Assembly: GCF_019456655.1 (NCBI RefSeq)
Contig: NZ_CP080332.1
Span: 3,162,001 to 3,226,000, forward strand
Direction of reading: 5' to 3'
Source: Mycolicibacterium diernhoferi
Lineage (GTDB): Bacteria; Actinomycetota; Actinomycetes; Mycobacteriales; Mycobacteriaceae
Length of the DNA stretch: 64,000 nucleotides
Position 1 is the first letter of the stretch; each line of letters opens with the position of its first letter. Of the stretch, positions 51,696 through 60,085 are shown piece after piece. The notes under the pieces were generated by a model. It searched no databases and was not told where the DNA came from. It saw only the letters and a list, made by a program, of their open reading frames with translations. A program made the translations under genes and the position numbers.

Positions 51696-52023
51696 GTCGC
51701 GCCCGGTTCCGCCGGAGCCGCGCGGCCAGCGCATCGGCGCGGGCGGACCAGAAGTCGGCCTGCTCGTCCATCCACTGTGTCGCCGGGGCAAGCCCCTCCG
51801 CACGCAACGACAGCCAGTGCTCGCGGCCCCGCACCTCGCGGGTCACCAGGCCCGCGTTCTCCAGCACCCCGATGTGGCGGGACACCCCGGCGAAGGTCAT
51901 CGGCATCGGCTCGGCCAGGTCGGTGATGCGGGCGGCGCCGGCCCGTAGCGCCTCCAGCAGCCGGCGGCGCGTGGGATCCGCCAACGCTGCGTAAGCGCGG
52001 TCCAGCACCTGATCTTCAACCAT
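51685..52023 (-). CDS. ArsR-family regulator
   Basis: A 112-residue winged-helix repressor: LDRAYAALADPTRRRLLEAL, ITDLAEPMPMTFAGVSRHIG as the DNA-binding region, and VTREVRGREHWLSLR as the wing. There is no cysteine metal site. ATG 52023 was chosen; a TATAGT -10 sits immediately upstream, so the message is probably leaderless. Two TCAAC-N6-GTTGA repeats flank its promoter. It is paired with the SRPBCC gene and divergent from the DUF899 gene. Confidence 0.9.
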   Translation of the reverse strand: MVEDQVLDRAYAALADPTRRRLLEALRAGAARITDLAEPMPMTFAGVSRHIGVLENAGLVTREVRGREHWLSLRAEGLAPATQWMDEQADFWSARADALAARLRRNRARHDR

Positions 52024-52087
52024 ATTGTTGACTATAACGGCAACCCGTGGTCTGATCGAGAACACAAATTCAACTAATTGGTTGAAT
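52016..52087. promoter_or_regulatory. two TCAAC-N6-GTTGA operators in divergent promoter
   Basis: TCAAC-catatt-GTTGA (52016-52031) covers the ArsR start codon, and ATTCAAC-taattg-GTTGAAT (52068-52087) lies 51 bases or so away towards the DUF899 gene. Same arms and same spacer length argue for one regulator, most simply the ArsR protein itself. The leftward -10 TATAGT (52036-52031) touches the first site. Confidence 0.65.
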
Positions 52088-52137
52088 GTTGTCCCGCTCG
52101 GTTGGAGATTCGCCGCCGCAGGCGCAAGGGGGTTGTC

Positions 52138-52818
52138 ATGCAGACACCGGAGATCGTGTCCGCCCAGGAATGGGCAGACGCCCACAACCAGATGCTGGTC
52201 AAGGAGAAGGAACTGACCCGGGCCCGGGATGAACTGGCAGCGTTGCGCCGACGCATGCCGTGGACCCTGGTCCCGAACAACTACATCTTCGAGGGGCCGC
52301 GCGGTCGGCTGAGCCTGCTCGACCTCTTCGACGGCCGCCGACAGTTGATCGTCTACCGCGCGTTCGCCGACCCCGGGGTCGGTGGATGGCCCGACCATGG
52401 ATGTGTCGGCTGCTCCCTGATGGCCGACCACGTCGGCAATCTCAGCCACCTGCATGCCCGCGACACCACGCTGGTCTACGTGTCCCGGGGTTCGCAGCGC
52501 GACATCGCCCGGATTCAGGACAGGATGGGCTGGGACCTGCCGTGGTACACCATCGTCGGGGAACCCGGCGCGGCGTTCGACACCGATTTCGGAGTCGACC
52601 AGTGGCACGGCACGAACGCGTTCATCCGGCAGGGCGAGGACATCTTCCGGACCTACTTCATCAACGACCGCGGCGATGAGGCATTCGTGAACACCTGGAG
52701 CTTCCTGGATATGACCGCGCTCGGCCGCCAGGAGACCTGGGAGGATTCACCGGCCGGCTACCCGCAGAGTCCGCCCTATCAATGGTGGCGATGGCACGAC
52801 ACGTACGGCGATCACTGA
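52138..52818 (+). CDS. DUF899 thioredoxin-like protein
   Basis: A 226-residue protein of the DUF899 family, a thioredoxin-fold group of unknown reaction. Typical parts are QEWADAHNQMLVKEKELTRA, the RRRMPW segment, GRLSLLDLFDGRRQLIVYRA, HGCVGCSLMADHVGNLSHLH with a CxxC pair, and the WSFLDMTALGRQETWED end. ATG 52138 has AAGGGGG ahead. It is divergent from the ArsR pair and shares the TCAAC/GTTGA operators. Confidence 0.88.
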   Translation: MQTPEIVSAQEWADAHNQMLVKEKELTRARDELAALRRRMPWTLVPNNYIFEGPRGRLSLLDLFDGRRQLIVYRAFADPGVGGWPDHGCVGCSLMADHVGNLSHLHARDTTLVYVSRGSQRDIARIQDRMGWDLPWYTIVGEPGAAFDTDFGVDQWHGTNAFIRQGEDIFRTYFINDRGDEAFVNTWSFLDMTALGRQETWEDSPAGYPQSPPYQWWRWHDTYGDH

Positions 52819-52848
52819 TCCGCGGGGGTCATCGGCGATGATCGCTAC

Positions 52849-54417
52849 GTGACAGATCCGCAGAAGATTGTTACGTCGCCGCTGACCGTGCCCGCGCTGC
52901 TGGCCGCGCGGGTCCGGGCCTGCGCGCCGGATACCTACGTGGTCAGTCCCGCCGGAGCGCTGACCTACCGCGAGGCCGACGCCCGGTCGGCCGATATCGC
53001 ACGCCGACTACTGGCGGCCGGCATCGGGAAAGGCAGTCGGGTCGGGCTCTTCTTTCCCAACGACCTGGACTGGGTCACCTGGTGGCTGGCGCTGTCGCGA
53101 ATCGGCGCGCTGGTGATCCCGCTGAGCACGCTGTACGCCCCGGCCGAGATCGCGAAGGTGCTCCGGCTGGCAGATATCGGGACGTTGATCGCCCCGGGGC
53201 AGGTCCTGGGCACCGACGTGGCAACCCGTCTGGAAACGGCACTGCCCGGTCTCGCCGGCCAGGTCCGCGACGCACTCGTCCTGCCGGGCGCACCGTATCT
53301 GCGCCGGATCGTGCTGACCGAGGACAGCGAATCGGGTTGGGCCACCCGGTTCGGCGCGATGACCGCCCAGGTTCCCGGCGCCATCCTCGCCGCGGTGGAA
53401 GCCGAGGTGTCCCCCGCGGACCTGGCGATCATGGTGCACACCTCGGGTTCCACCGCGGACCCCAAGGGCGTATTGCACACCCACGGCACCCTGGTCCGGC
53501 AGACATCGACCTGGCCGGCCGCGATCCGCGCGGTCACCGGCTCCGAGGCGCGACCCCGAATCCTGTGTGCCATGCCGTTCTTCTGGGTGGGCGGGCTGCT
53601 GGCGGCGATGGGCGCGCTGCACGAGTCGATCACCTTGCTGGTGCTGCCGCGGCTGGATCCCGGCACGGCACTGGATCTGATCGAGCAGCAGCACGGCACC
53701 GGTCTGATCGGCTGGCCCGCCTTCACCCAGCGGGTGCGCGATCATCCCAGCTTCGCCGGCCGCGACCTGTCCGGTGCGCCGATGCTGCGCGACGGTCCGC
53801 TGGACATCGCCATGACGGATGTGCCGGACGGATTTCCGGTGCACCGCACCATGTCCGAAACCGCGGGCGGATTCGCCTATACCGATATCGCCATTGTCGA
53901 TGACGACGGTGCCGCGGTCCCGGACGGCGTCGTCGGGGAACTGCTCATCCGGGGCGTCGGGGTGATGGCCGGCTACAACAAGCGTGAGCGTGCCGAGGTT
54001 TTCGACGTCGACGGCTGGTATCACACCGGAGACCGCGTCTACCGGCGCGCCGATGACCCGCGATTGTTCTACGTCGGCCGCACCACCGATCTGATCAAGT
54101 CCGGTGGCGCGAATGTGTCCCCGCTCGAAGTCGAGGCGGTGATCTCCGCGCTGCCCGGGATCGCGCAGTGTGTGGTGATCGGTGTCGCACATCCCGAGCG
54201 GGGTGAAGAGGTCTGCGCCGTCGTGGTGCCGGCGGGCCCGGATCCGGATGTCGACGAGATCCGCCGCCTCACCCGGGAGCACCTGTCGGTGTACAAGGTG
54301 CCCACCCGGTGGGTGATCGCGACCGGCGCGCAGATACCGACCCTGCCCAGTGGAAAATTCGACCGTAAAGCACTGCTGGGCATGGTGATCGACGGAGTGC
54401 TCCACACGCAGAGCTGA
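52849..54417 (+). CDS. class I adenylate-forming enzyme (acyl-CoA synthetase-like)
   Basis: A 522-residue AMP-binding ANL-superfamily enzyme. Motif A3 is MVHTSGSTADPKGVLHTHG, the A5-like region is RTMSETAGGF, A7 is GWYHTGDR, A8 is YVGRTTDLIKSGGANVSP, and the A10 lysine is in PSGKFDRKAL. The loop between A5 and IAIVDDDG is about 20 residues shorter than usual for the family. It would activate a carboxylic acid to acyl-AMP and then to CoA. It starts GTG, and no CoA-using partner gene adjoins it. Confidence 0.9.
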   Translation: MTDPQKIVTSPLTVPALLAARVRACAPDTYVVSPAGALTYREADARSADIARRLLAAGIGKGSRVGLFFPNDLDWVTWWLALSRIGALVIPLSTLYAPAEIAKVLRLADIGTLIAPGQVLGTDVATRLETALPGLAGQVRDALVLPGAPYLRRIVLTEDSESGWATRFGAMTAQVPGAILAAVEAEVSPADLAIMVHTSGSTADPKGVLHTHGTLVRQTSTWPAAIRAVTGSEARPRILCAMPFFWVGGLLAAMGALHESITLLVLPRLDPGTALDLIEQQHGTGLIGWPAFTQRVRDHPSFAGRDLSGAPMLRDGPLDIAMTDVPDGFPVHRTMSETAGGFAYTDIAIVDDDGAAVPDGVVGELLIRGVGVMAGYNKRERAEVFDVDGWYHTGDRVYRRADDPRLFYVGRTTDLIKSGGANVSPLEVEAVISALPGIAQCVVIGVAHPERGEEVCAVVVPAGPDPDVDEIRRLTREHLSVYKVPTRWVIATGAQIPTLPSGKFDRKALLGMVIDGVLHTQS

Positions 54418-54422
54418 CCCAC

Positions 54423-54791
54423 TCAGTCGAGAAGATCGCGGAAACGGCCGGCCGGGAAGGTGGTCGCACCGGCCGCGCGGACCCGGGCACTCAGCGCTCC
54501 GTCGGAGGTCACCACCGTGATGTCCTGCGGTGCGCCGTCGGCCTGGACCAACCGGACGATCTCGTCGTCGGCAGAGTTCGCGGCCGCGCGCGGTGCGTGG
54601 CGCACCGCGATCACGCCGGACTGCAACGCGGGCGACATCAGCTGCTCCAGGACCACCGTCACCTCGGATTCGGTGGCCCGGGCCCAGTGTTCCAGCCGGT
54701 CGACGAGGGTGCGCACCGCGCCGTGGCGGTCCCTCCACCAGCCATCGGGCCGAGAACCGACGACGTTCATGGCGTCCACGATCCAGCGCAC
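54423..54791 (-). CDS. NYN/PIN-like domain protein
   Basis: A 122-residue protein: MRWIVDAMNVVGSRPDGWWR at the start with the DAMN acid cluster, SADDEIVRLVQ in the middle and ITVVTSDGALSARVRAAGAT later. These acidic positions fit the PIN/NYN ribonuclease fold (YacP-like). It would cleave RNA with a divalent metal. GTG 54791 was chosen. Tail-to-tail with the adenylate-forming gene and divergent from the GXWXG gene. Confidence 0.75.
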   Translation of the reverse strand: MRWIVDAMNVVGSRPDGWWRDRHGAVRTLVDRLEHWARATESEVTVVLEQLMSPALQSGVIAVRHAPRAAANSADDEIVRLVQADGAPQDITVVTSDGALSARVRAAGATTFPAGRFRDLLD

Positions 54792-54830
54792 GTCATGACA
54801 GTACGGCCGCGCCGCACCCCATTGAGCACT

Positions 54831-54845
54831 TGACACCTGTCAAGT
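54831..54845 (+). promoter_or_regulatory. small palindrome upstream of GXWXG gene
   Basis: CTTGACA-c-CTGTCAAG: the arms TTGACA and TGTCAA lie head to head just 13 bases before the ATG at 54858. It is likely an operator for an unlinked regulator, and TTGACA might double as a -35 only if the start were further downstream, which it is not. Confidence 0.4.
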
Positions 54846-54857
54846 ACGCTGGATTCC

Positions 54858-55421
54858 ATGCTCGCCGAGGATGTCCTGCCCACCGTGCCCACCACCACCG
54901 CCGAGGCACTGGAATTCTTCGACGCCGCTCCGGCGGCGGAGCCGGAGTTCATGATCGGCACCTGGCACGGCGCCGAATTGCCGACCGCGCACCCGATGGA
55001 CGGGTTACTGGCCGCCAGCGGCTGGTGGGGCAAACAGTTCCTCGACGCCGAAACCGTGCACCCGCTGCTGTTCCCGAAGGACGGCGGGACCGCGTTGTGG
55101 GCGCTCAACCCGGTGCTGGCATTCGGCGGGCTGGGGTTGGCGACGAAGATCCCGTTGGTGCGCAATCTGTCTCTGGTACAGCCGATCTCCTCGTTGCGCC
55201 CGGCGTTGCGGACCAAGACGCCGAAGGCACGCCTGCGCACCACCCGGTATCGCGGCGTCGACAGCGCGACCATGATCTACGACAACCTGCCGATCAACGA
55301 CGTGTTCCGCAGGGTGCCCGACGCCCCGGCGGACACGGTCATCGGCGCGATGGACTACCGCGGCGCGAAACGCCCGTACTTCTTCGTCCTGCAACGCGAC
55401 GATTCGCTTCCGGTCCACTGA
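54858..55421 (+). CDS. GXWXG/DUF4334 domain protein
   Basis: A 187-residue protein with an N-terminal GXWXG motif (MIGTWHGAELPT) and a C-terminal DUF4334-like region (RLRTTRYRGVDSATMIYDNL, FRRVPDAPADTVIGAMDYRG, YFFVLQRD). The family is cytosolic and beta-rich, with unknown role. TTGACACCTGTCAAG just upstream (54831-54845) holds the inverted repeat TTGACA/TGTCAA around ACC or so and may be promoter plus operator. Confidence 0.8.
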   Translation: MLAEDVLPTVPTTTAEALEFFDAAPAAEPEFMIGTWHGAELPTAHPMDGLLAASGWWGKQFLDAETVHPLLFPKDGGTALWALNPVLAFGGLGLATKIPLVRNLSLVQPISSLRPALRTKTPKARLRTTRYRGVDSATMIYDNLPINDVFRRVPDAPADTVIGAMDYRGAKRPYFFVLQRDDSLPVH

Positions 55422-55456
55422 CCCCTTGCGCAGGCGCCCCGGCTCGCGGGTGAAGA

Positions 55457-56083
55457 TCAGGCGATGATGCGCACCAGATACGGGGTCATCGAGGCCGTCC
55501 GCACCGGCGAGACCGCGACGCCGGAGTCGGTGGCCTCGACCATCTGCGCGTTGCCGATGAACAGCGCCACGCTCTGGGTGCCCTCCGGACCGTAGAAGAT
55601 CAGATCACCGGGCAGCGCCTGTTCGGGGAGCACCTTCTGGCCGACCTTGTACATCTCGCCCGAGGACCGCGGCAGCTTCACCCCGACGCCGGCGAATGCG
55701 TACACGACGATGCCCGAAGCGTCGAAGCCCACCACATTGGCGGCCGGGTCGGGGACCGTCGCGGCACTCGGAATCAGCGGTGCCGCCACCGGGGCCGGCG
55801 GGGCCAATCCCGGGAAGTTGAGTCCGGGGACGCCGCCGGGGATCGCGGCAGCGGCCGGATCGACCTCGACCGGGGTCTCCCGGACGACACCGCGGGTGGG
55901 GCCGTTGGCGTCACCGCCGCCGTAGGCGAACGGCACGCCGCGCTGCGACAACGCGCGCTTGATCACGTAGTCGACGGCCTGCTGGTTGCGCACCGGACGG
56001 GTGTTGAAGGGTTCGGCGGATGCGACGCCGGGACTCACCAACAGCAGAGCCAGGCCGAGTACCAAAGCACAGAAGCGTCTCAT
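55457..56083 (-). CDS. ripD: RipD-like NlpC/P60 protein without catalytic Cys
   Basis: A 208-residue exported protein. Signal peptide residues 1-23 (ASA-EPFN), then a Pro/Ala-rich segment and an NlpC/P60 domain (about 35-60 and 115-208). In this family the nucleophile lies in FDCSG, but here residues 120-124 read FDASG (Ala122), and the usual His position reads SVALFIG (Ser171). Mycobacterial RipD is known to lack the active site and to bind peptidoglycan without cleaving it. ATG 56083 begins MRRFCALVLG; monocistronic. Confidence 0.88.
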   Translation of the reverse strand: MRRFCALVLGLALLLVSPGVASAEPFNTRPVRNQQAVDYVIKRALSQRGVPFAYGGGDANGPTRGVVRETPVEVDPAAAAIPGGVPGLNFPGLAPPAPVAAPLIPSAATVPDPAANVVGFDASGIVVYAFAGVGVKLPRSSGEMYKVGQKVLPEQALPGDLIFYGPEGTQSVALFIGNAQMVEATDSGVAVSPVRTASMTPYLVRIIA

Positions 56084-56293
56084 CGCCAGCGTCAACTCTT
56101 TCAATTCGGGTCGGTAACGTGGCAGCGCTAATTGACGCCACCACAAGTATTTGTACCGACTGTCCCGAGCTTTGCCCAATTCAATTGGCGCACACCGTGA
56201 ATGAGATACGCATTCGTGACCCGACGGTGACCTGCCGAACCGGGCGTGACCGAACCGGAACCGGACCGAGGCGTATTCGCAAGCGCAGAACAA

Positions 56294-56330
56294 AACGGCA
56301 CCGGCGGGCAGCCTGCCCACCGGTGCCGTT
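56294..56330 (-). terminator. tpx intrinsic terminator
   Basis: AACGGCACCGG-c-GGGCA-gcc-TGCCC-a-CCGGTGCCGTT forms a near-perfect 17-base stem with a three-base loop, 15 bases after the tpx stop. On the leftward strand it is followed by TTTTGTT. This is the strongest classical terminator in the window. Confidence 0.85.
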
Positions 56331-56344
56331 GCGGCGAAACTGAT

Positions 56345-56839
56345 CTACTGCAGCGCGGCGAGGGCTGCGTCGTAGTTCGGCTCCTGCACGATCTCGGGAA
56401 CCAGCTCGGTGTAGGCCACGTTGCCGTCGGCGCCGATCACCACGACGGCACGACCCAGTAGCCCGGCCATCGGACCGTCCGCCAGGGTGATGCCGTAATC
56501 CTCGCCGAAGCTGTCCCGGAACGCCGATGCCGATCCGACGTTCTCGATGCCCTCCGCGCCGCAGAAGCGTGCCTGCGCGAACGGCAGATCCTTGGACACG
56601 TTCAGCACCGTTGCGCCGGTGGCGGCGGCACGCTCGTTGAAGGTCCGCACGCTCGCCGCGCAGATGCCGGTGTCCACCGACGGGAAGATGTTGAGCAGCA
56701 CAGGCTTGCCGCTGTACTGCTCACTGGTGACGGCGCCGAGGTCGGAGCCGACGAGGCTGAAGGCCGGGGCCGGCGAGCCCACCGCGGGCAGCTCGCCGAC
56801 GGTGTTGATGGGGTTTCCCTTGAGTGTTATCTGTGCCAT
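56345..56839 (-). CDS. tpx: thiol peroxidase Tpx
   Basis: A 164-residue atypical 2-Cys peroxiredoxin. Peroxidatic Cys is in FPSVDTGICAASVRTFNE, resolving Cys in ARFCGAEG, and the start MAQITLKGNPINTVGELPAV is canonical. It reduces alkyl hydroperoxides, hydrogen peroxide and peroxynitrite using thioredoxin. Followed by an intrinsic terminator and divergent from the APH-type gene; monocistronic. Confidence 0.95.
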   Translation of the reverse strand: MAQITLKGNPINTVGELPAVGSPAPAFSLVGSDLGAVTSEQYSGKPVLLNIFPSVDTGICAASVRTFNERAAATGATVLNVSKDLPFAQARFCGAEGIENVGSASAFRDSFGEDYGITLADGPMAGLLGRAVVVIGADGNVAYTELVPEIVQEPNYDAALAALQ

Positions 56840-56914
56840 GCAGACCAGTCTGTCAAAGATCACGTCACCGGTGGGGCCCCGGGGTCCACGACGGCCACGT
56901 GCCACGATGGTGGG

Positions 56915-57820
56915 GTGATCGAGCTGCCCGCCGCGGTCCGCGCCATGAGTGCCCGCGGGCCGCAGTGGCAGACGTGGGTGGACGGTCTGCCGAAGTCGGT
57001 GGCCGGCCAGCTCGACGACTGGGATCTGGTGCCCGACGGCGCAGCACTGCACGGTTTCTGCTCGGTCGTGCTGCCGGTACGCACCGGCGACGGTGTGCCC
57101 GCCATGCTCAAGGTCGCGTTCCCCGACGACGAATCCGAGCACGAGCATCTTGCGCTGCGACGCTGGGACGGCAACGGCACGGTGCGGCTGTTGGGCGCCA
57201 ATCCGTACCGGCGGGCGATGTTGTTGGAACGTCTGCAGGCCCGCAGCCTCGACGATGTCTGGGATCTGGAGGCCTGTGAGGTCGTAGCGGGGCTGTACCG
57301 CCGGATCCATGTGCCCGCGCTGCCGCAACTGCGCCGGCTCGCCGACTTCGTCCGGACCGGGAACGCCGACCTGGCCGCACTGCCGCGCAGCGCTGCCCTG
57401 CCGCACCGGCTGGTGGAACAGGCGCTGTCGTTGGGTGCCGATCTGGTGACGGACACCGGGGCCGCCGACACCATCGTCCACGGGGACCTGCACTACGACA
57501 ACGTGCTGGCATCCGAGCGGGAACCGTGGCTGGTGATCGACCCGAAACCGATGGCCGGCGACCCGCACTACGAGATCGCCCCGATGCTGTGGAACCGCTG
57601 GGACGAGCTGTCCGGTTACGTCCGCGACGGTGTGCGACGGCGGTTCCACACGCTCGTCGACGCCGCCGGATTCGACGTCGACCGGGCCCGGGCCTGGGTG
57701 ATCGTGCGGATGATGCACAACGCGATGTGGGAGCTCACCGAGAACACCGGGGGTGGCAGGGCACCGAACTCCGCCTGGCTCACCACCTGCGTGGCCGTCG
57801 CCAAGGCAGTGCAGGACTGA
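56915..57820 (+). CDS. aminoglycoside/hydroxyurea phosphotransferase-family kinase
   Basis: A 301-residue small-molecule kinase of the APH(6)/streptomycin-6-kinase-like group. The N-lobe Lys is in AMLKVAFPDDESEHE, the catalytic loop is VHGDLHYDNVLA and the metal site is VIDPKPMAGDPHYEIAPML. It phosphorylates a hydroxyl on an aminoglycoside-like or other small substrate. Whether it confers drug resistance cannot be judged. GTG start. Tail-to-tail with the P450 gene. Confidence 0.88.
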   Translation: MIELPAAVRAMSARGPQWQTWVDGLPKSVAGQLDDWDLVPDGAALHGFCSVVLPVRTGDGVPAMLKVAFPDDESEHEHLALRRWDGNGTVRLLGANPYRRAMLLERLQARSLDDVWDLEACEVVAGLYRRIHVPALPQLRRLADFVRTGNADLAALPRSAALPHRLVEQALSLGADLVTDTGAADTIVHGDLHYDNVLASEREPWLVIDPKPMAGDPHYEIAPMLWNRWDELSGYVRDGVRRRFHTLVDAAGFDVDRARAWVIVRMMHNAMWELTENTGGGRAPNSAWLTTCVAVAKAVQD

Positions 57821-57827
57821 TGGTCGG

Positions 57828-59093
57828 CTAGACCCGAACCGGCAGGGACAGCATGCCCCGCAGTGTCACGTTCGGCTTGTATTGCGGTTCGCCGCCGAGT
57901 TCGGCCTTCGGGAATCGTTTCGTCACCGCGGTCAGCGCGATCGAGGCCTCCAACCGGACCAGCGGCGCCCCCAGGCAGAAGTGCGCGCCATGACCGAAGC
58001 CCAGATGCCGGATGCCGGTCCGGTCCGGATCGAACGTGTCCGGGTCCGGGTTGGCCGCCGGGTCGCGGTGCGCGGCGGCGAGCAACACGATCATGGTGTC
58101 GCCCTTGGGGATGACCGTCTCCCCTATGGTCATCTCCTCGCCCGCCACCCGGCCCAGCAGCTGCGCGGGCGGATCGAAGCGCAGCGTCTCCTCGACGACC
58201 CGCAGCGCCCGTGCCGGGTCGGCGCCGAGCGCCGACCACTGCCTGCGGTCCCGCAGCATCGCCAGTACCGAGGTCGCCATCAGGCTCACGGTGGATTCGT
58301 GCCCGGCGATCAGCAGCAGATTGCAGGTCGAGATGATCTCGTCCTCGGTGAGCTGATCACCGGACTCCTCGACGGCGATCAGCGCCGAGAGCAGGTCATC
58401 GCCCGGGCTGCTGCGGCGGCGTTCGATCAGGTCACGGAAGTAGGTGCGCAGCCATTTGCCCGCCTCGATGCGGTCGGTGAAACCTTCGGGCACATCACCG
58501 GTCGCGCTCAGAAACGGGTCGACGGTCTGCGCCAGGAGGGTCGACGCATGCCCGAACTTCGGTTCGTCCTCGACGGGCACCCCGAGCAGCCGGCAGATCA
58601 CCGCGACCGCCACCGGGTACGCCAGCCCGCTGACCGCGTCGAACTCGCCGCATTCCTCGGCGGTGTCCAGCAGCGCGTCGACCGTCGCGACGATTTCGTC
58701 TCGCAGCTGATTGATCACCCGTGGCGCGAAGGCCTTGGCCACCAGCTTGCGCAGCCGGGTGTGGTCGGGCGGGTCCAGGAACAGGAAGGCGGGTGTGCGG
58801 CGCTTGTCCACCAGGCCGGCCAGCCCGAAGGGCCGCGGCTGTTCCCCGGCCGCGATCTGGCGCTGCGCGATGGCCGACTTCATCCGGTCGCTGGCCGAGG
58901 CCGGATGGCGCAGCGCGGCATCGCAGTCCGCGTAGGAGGACAGCACGGTCAGGCTGATCTCCGGAATTTGCAGCGGACCGTGTTCGCGCAGGTCACGGTA
59001 GGCAGGGTAGGGATCGACACGGTTGGACGGGGAGAGTGCCTGCCCGAGCAGGACCGCCGGTTCGGACACCGAAGTCATGTCCTCATTGTGCAA
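57828..59093 (-). CDS. cytochrome P450
   Basis: A 421-residue P450. I-helix LLLIAGHESTVSLM (with His in place of the usual Asp/Glu pair partner), K-helix EETLRFDPP, and heme loop FGHGAHFCLG with Cys373. ATG 59093 gives an 11-base overlap with the MenC-like gene; ATG 59078 is an alternative without overlap. It is the last of three leftward genes (phosphodiesterase, MenC-like, P450). No ferredoxin is nearby. Substrate unknown. Confidence 0.93.
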   Translation of the reverse strand: MHNEDMTSVSEPAVLLGQALSPSNRVDPYPAYRDLREHGPLQIPEISLTVLSSYADCDAALRHPASASDRMKSAIAQRQIAAGEQPRPFGLAGLVDKRRTPAFLFLDPPDHTRLRKLVAKAFAPRVINQLRDEIVATVDALLDTAEECGEFDAVSGLAYPVAVAVICRLLGVPVEDEPKFGHASTLLAQTVDPFLSATGDVPEGFTDRIEAGKWLRTYFRDLIERRRSSPGDDLLSALIAVEESGDQLTEDEIISTCNLLLIAGHESTVSLMATSVLAMLRDRRQWSALGADPARALRVVEETLRFDPPAQLLGRVAGEEMTIGETVIPKGDTMIVLLAAAHRDPAANPDPDTFDPDRTGIRHLGFGHGAHFCLGAPLVRLEASIALTAVTKRFPKAELGGEPQYKPNVTLRGMLSLPVRV

Positions 59094-60048
59094 TCGCGCT
59101 TTTCAGCTGTGACCGCCACCACCGGATTCGGTCCGGATCGGTGACCGCGTACCTGGTCAGCAGCTCCGGCACCGGGGCCGGGGACATGGGCGCAACCGGC
59201 AGGAAGCCGTCCACCGGCGCCAGGATCCGGGACGCCGCCACCAGGTCCGAGTCGAGCAGCGACGTCGAACCGAGGCTGCACGCGAAGGGCAGCTCGGGCA
59301 GCGCGCCGGCCAGCGCCACTCCCACCGCCACGCCGATGCTGGTCTCGACGCCCGAGGTGACGGTGCACGGCAACCCGCACGCCTCGGCGATCCGCAAGGC
59401 GCGCCGTGCACCGCCGAGCGTGCCGCAGTGCAGCACGGCGATGTCGGCGGCGTCCGCGAGTCCGGGGTCGCCCAGCGAGGACTCCAGGGATTCGTGGACG
59501 GCGACCGGGGGTCGGACCTTCGGCCGCACCTGGGCCAGCTCCGCGGTGGTCCGGCACGGCTGCTGGACGAATTCCAGCCCGGCGGCCGCACGGTCCAGCG
59601 CCGCGATCGCGGTCACCGCGGCGTCGGTGCTCCAGCGGCCCTTGGCGTCACAGCGGATGCTGCCATCGAAGCCGAGCGCATCGTGCACCGCCTGTACCCG
59701 GGCCACGTCGTCGTCCAGGGTGTGCGCCGGGTCGCCGACCTCGACCGTGGCGGTCCGGCATCCCGACCGGGTGACCAGTTCGTGTGCGCGTTGCGGATCC
59801 GTCGCGGACACCGTCACCGCCACCGGCACCCGGCCCCGGCGGGCGTCCGGCCAGCCGACGGTGCCCGCCTCGGTCGCCGCGGTCAGCCAGCGCACCAGCA
59901 GGTGGTCGGCACACCCCGGCGGCGGGCTGAACTCCCCCCAGCCCTGCGGGCCCTCGATGAGGATCCCTTCGTGCACCGTCACGCCGTCGCGCATCGGTAT
60001 GGCGAACACCGGAGCGGTGTCCAGATCGGTCAACGTCTGCACAAGCAC
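59083..60048 (-). CDS. MenC-like enolase-superfamily protein lacking catalytic residues
   Basis: A 321-residue protein with the layout of actinobacterial o-succinylbenzoate synthase. However, the KxK base motif reads TATVEV (Thr101, Glu103), the metal ligand Glu of EQPC reads QQPC (Gln162), the Asp of DES is His185 in VHESL, and the Lys of LKV is His207. Only the first metal Asp (Asp134 in CDAKG) remains. The fold is well kept without stops, so it is probably a functional non-MenC protein. GTG start 60048; downstream of a phosphodiesterase and overlapping a P450. No other menaquinone genes are near. Confidence 0.85.
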   Translation of the reverse strand: MLVQTLTDLDTAPVFAIPMRDGVTVHEGILIEGPQGWGEFSPPPGCADHLLVRWLTAATEAGTVGWPDARRGRVPVAVTVSATDPQRAHELVTRSGCRTATVEVGDPAHTLDDDVARVQAVHDALGFDGSIRCDAKGRWSTDAAVTAIAALDRAAAGLEFVQQPCRTTAELAQVRPKVRPPVAVHESLESSLGDPGLADAADIAVLHCGTLGGARRALRIAEACGLPCTVTSGVETSIGVAVGVALAGALPELPFACSLGSTSLLDSDLVAASRILAPVDGFLPVAPMSPAPVPELLTRYAVTDPDRIRWWRSQLKSAIAQ

Positions 60049-60085
60049 AGCACGCTATCCGACGATGCCGTCGGCGGTGGGCAGC

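Noticed and set aside
53008..54738. Long leftward frame opposite the adenylate-forming gene
   Set aside because: Composition dominated by Arg/Gly/His; no motif; the rightward gene has all ANL motifs.
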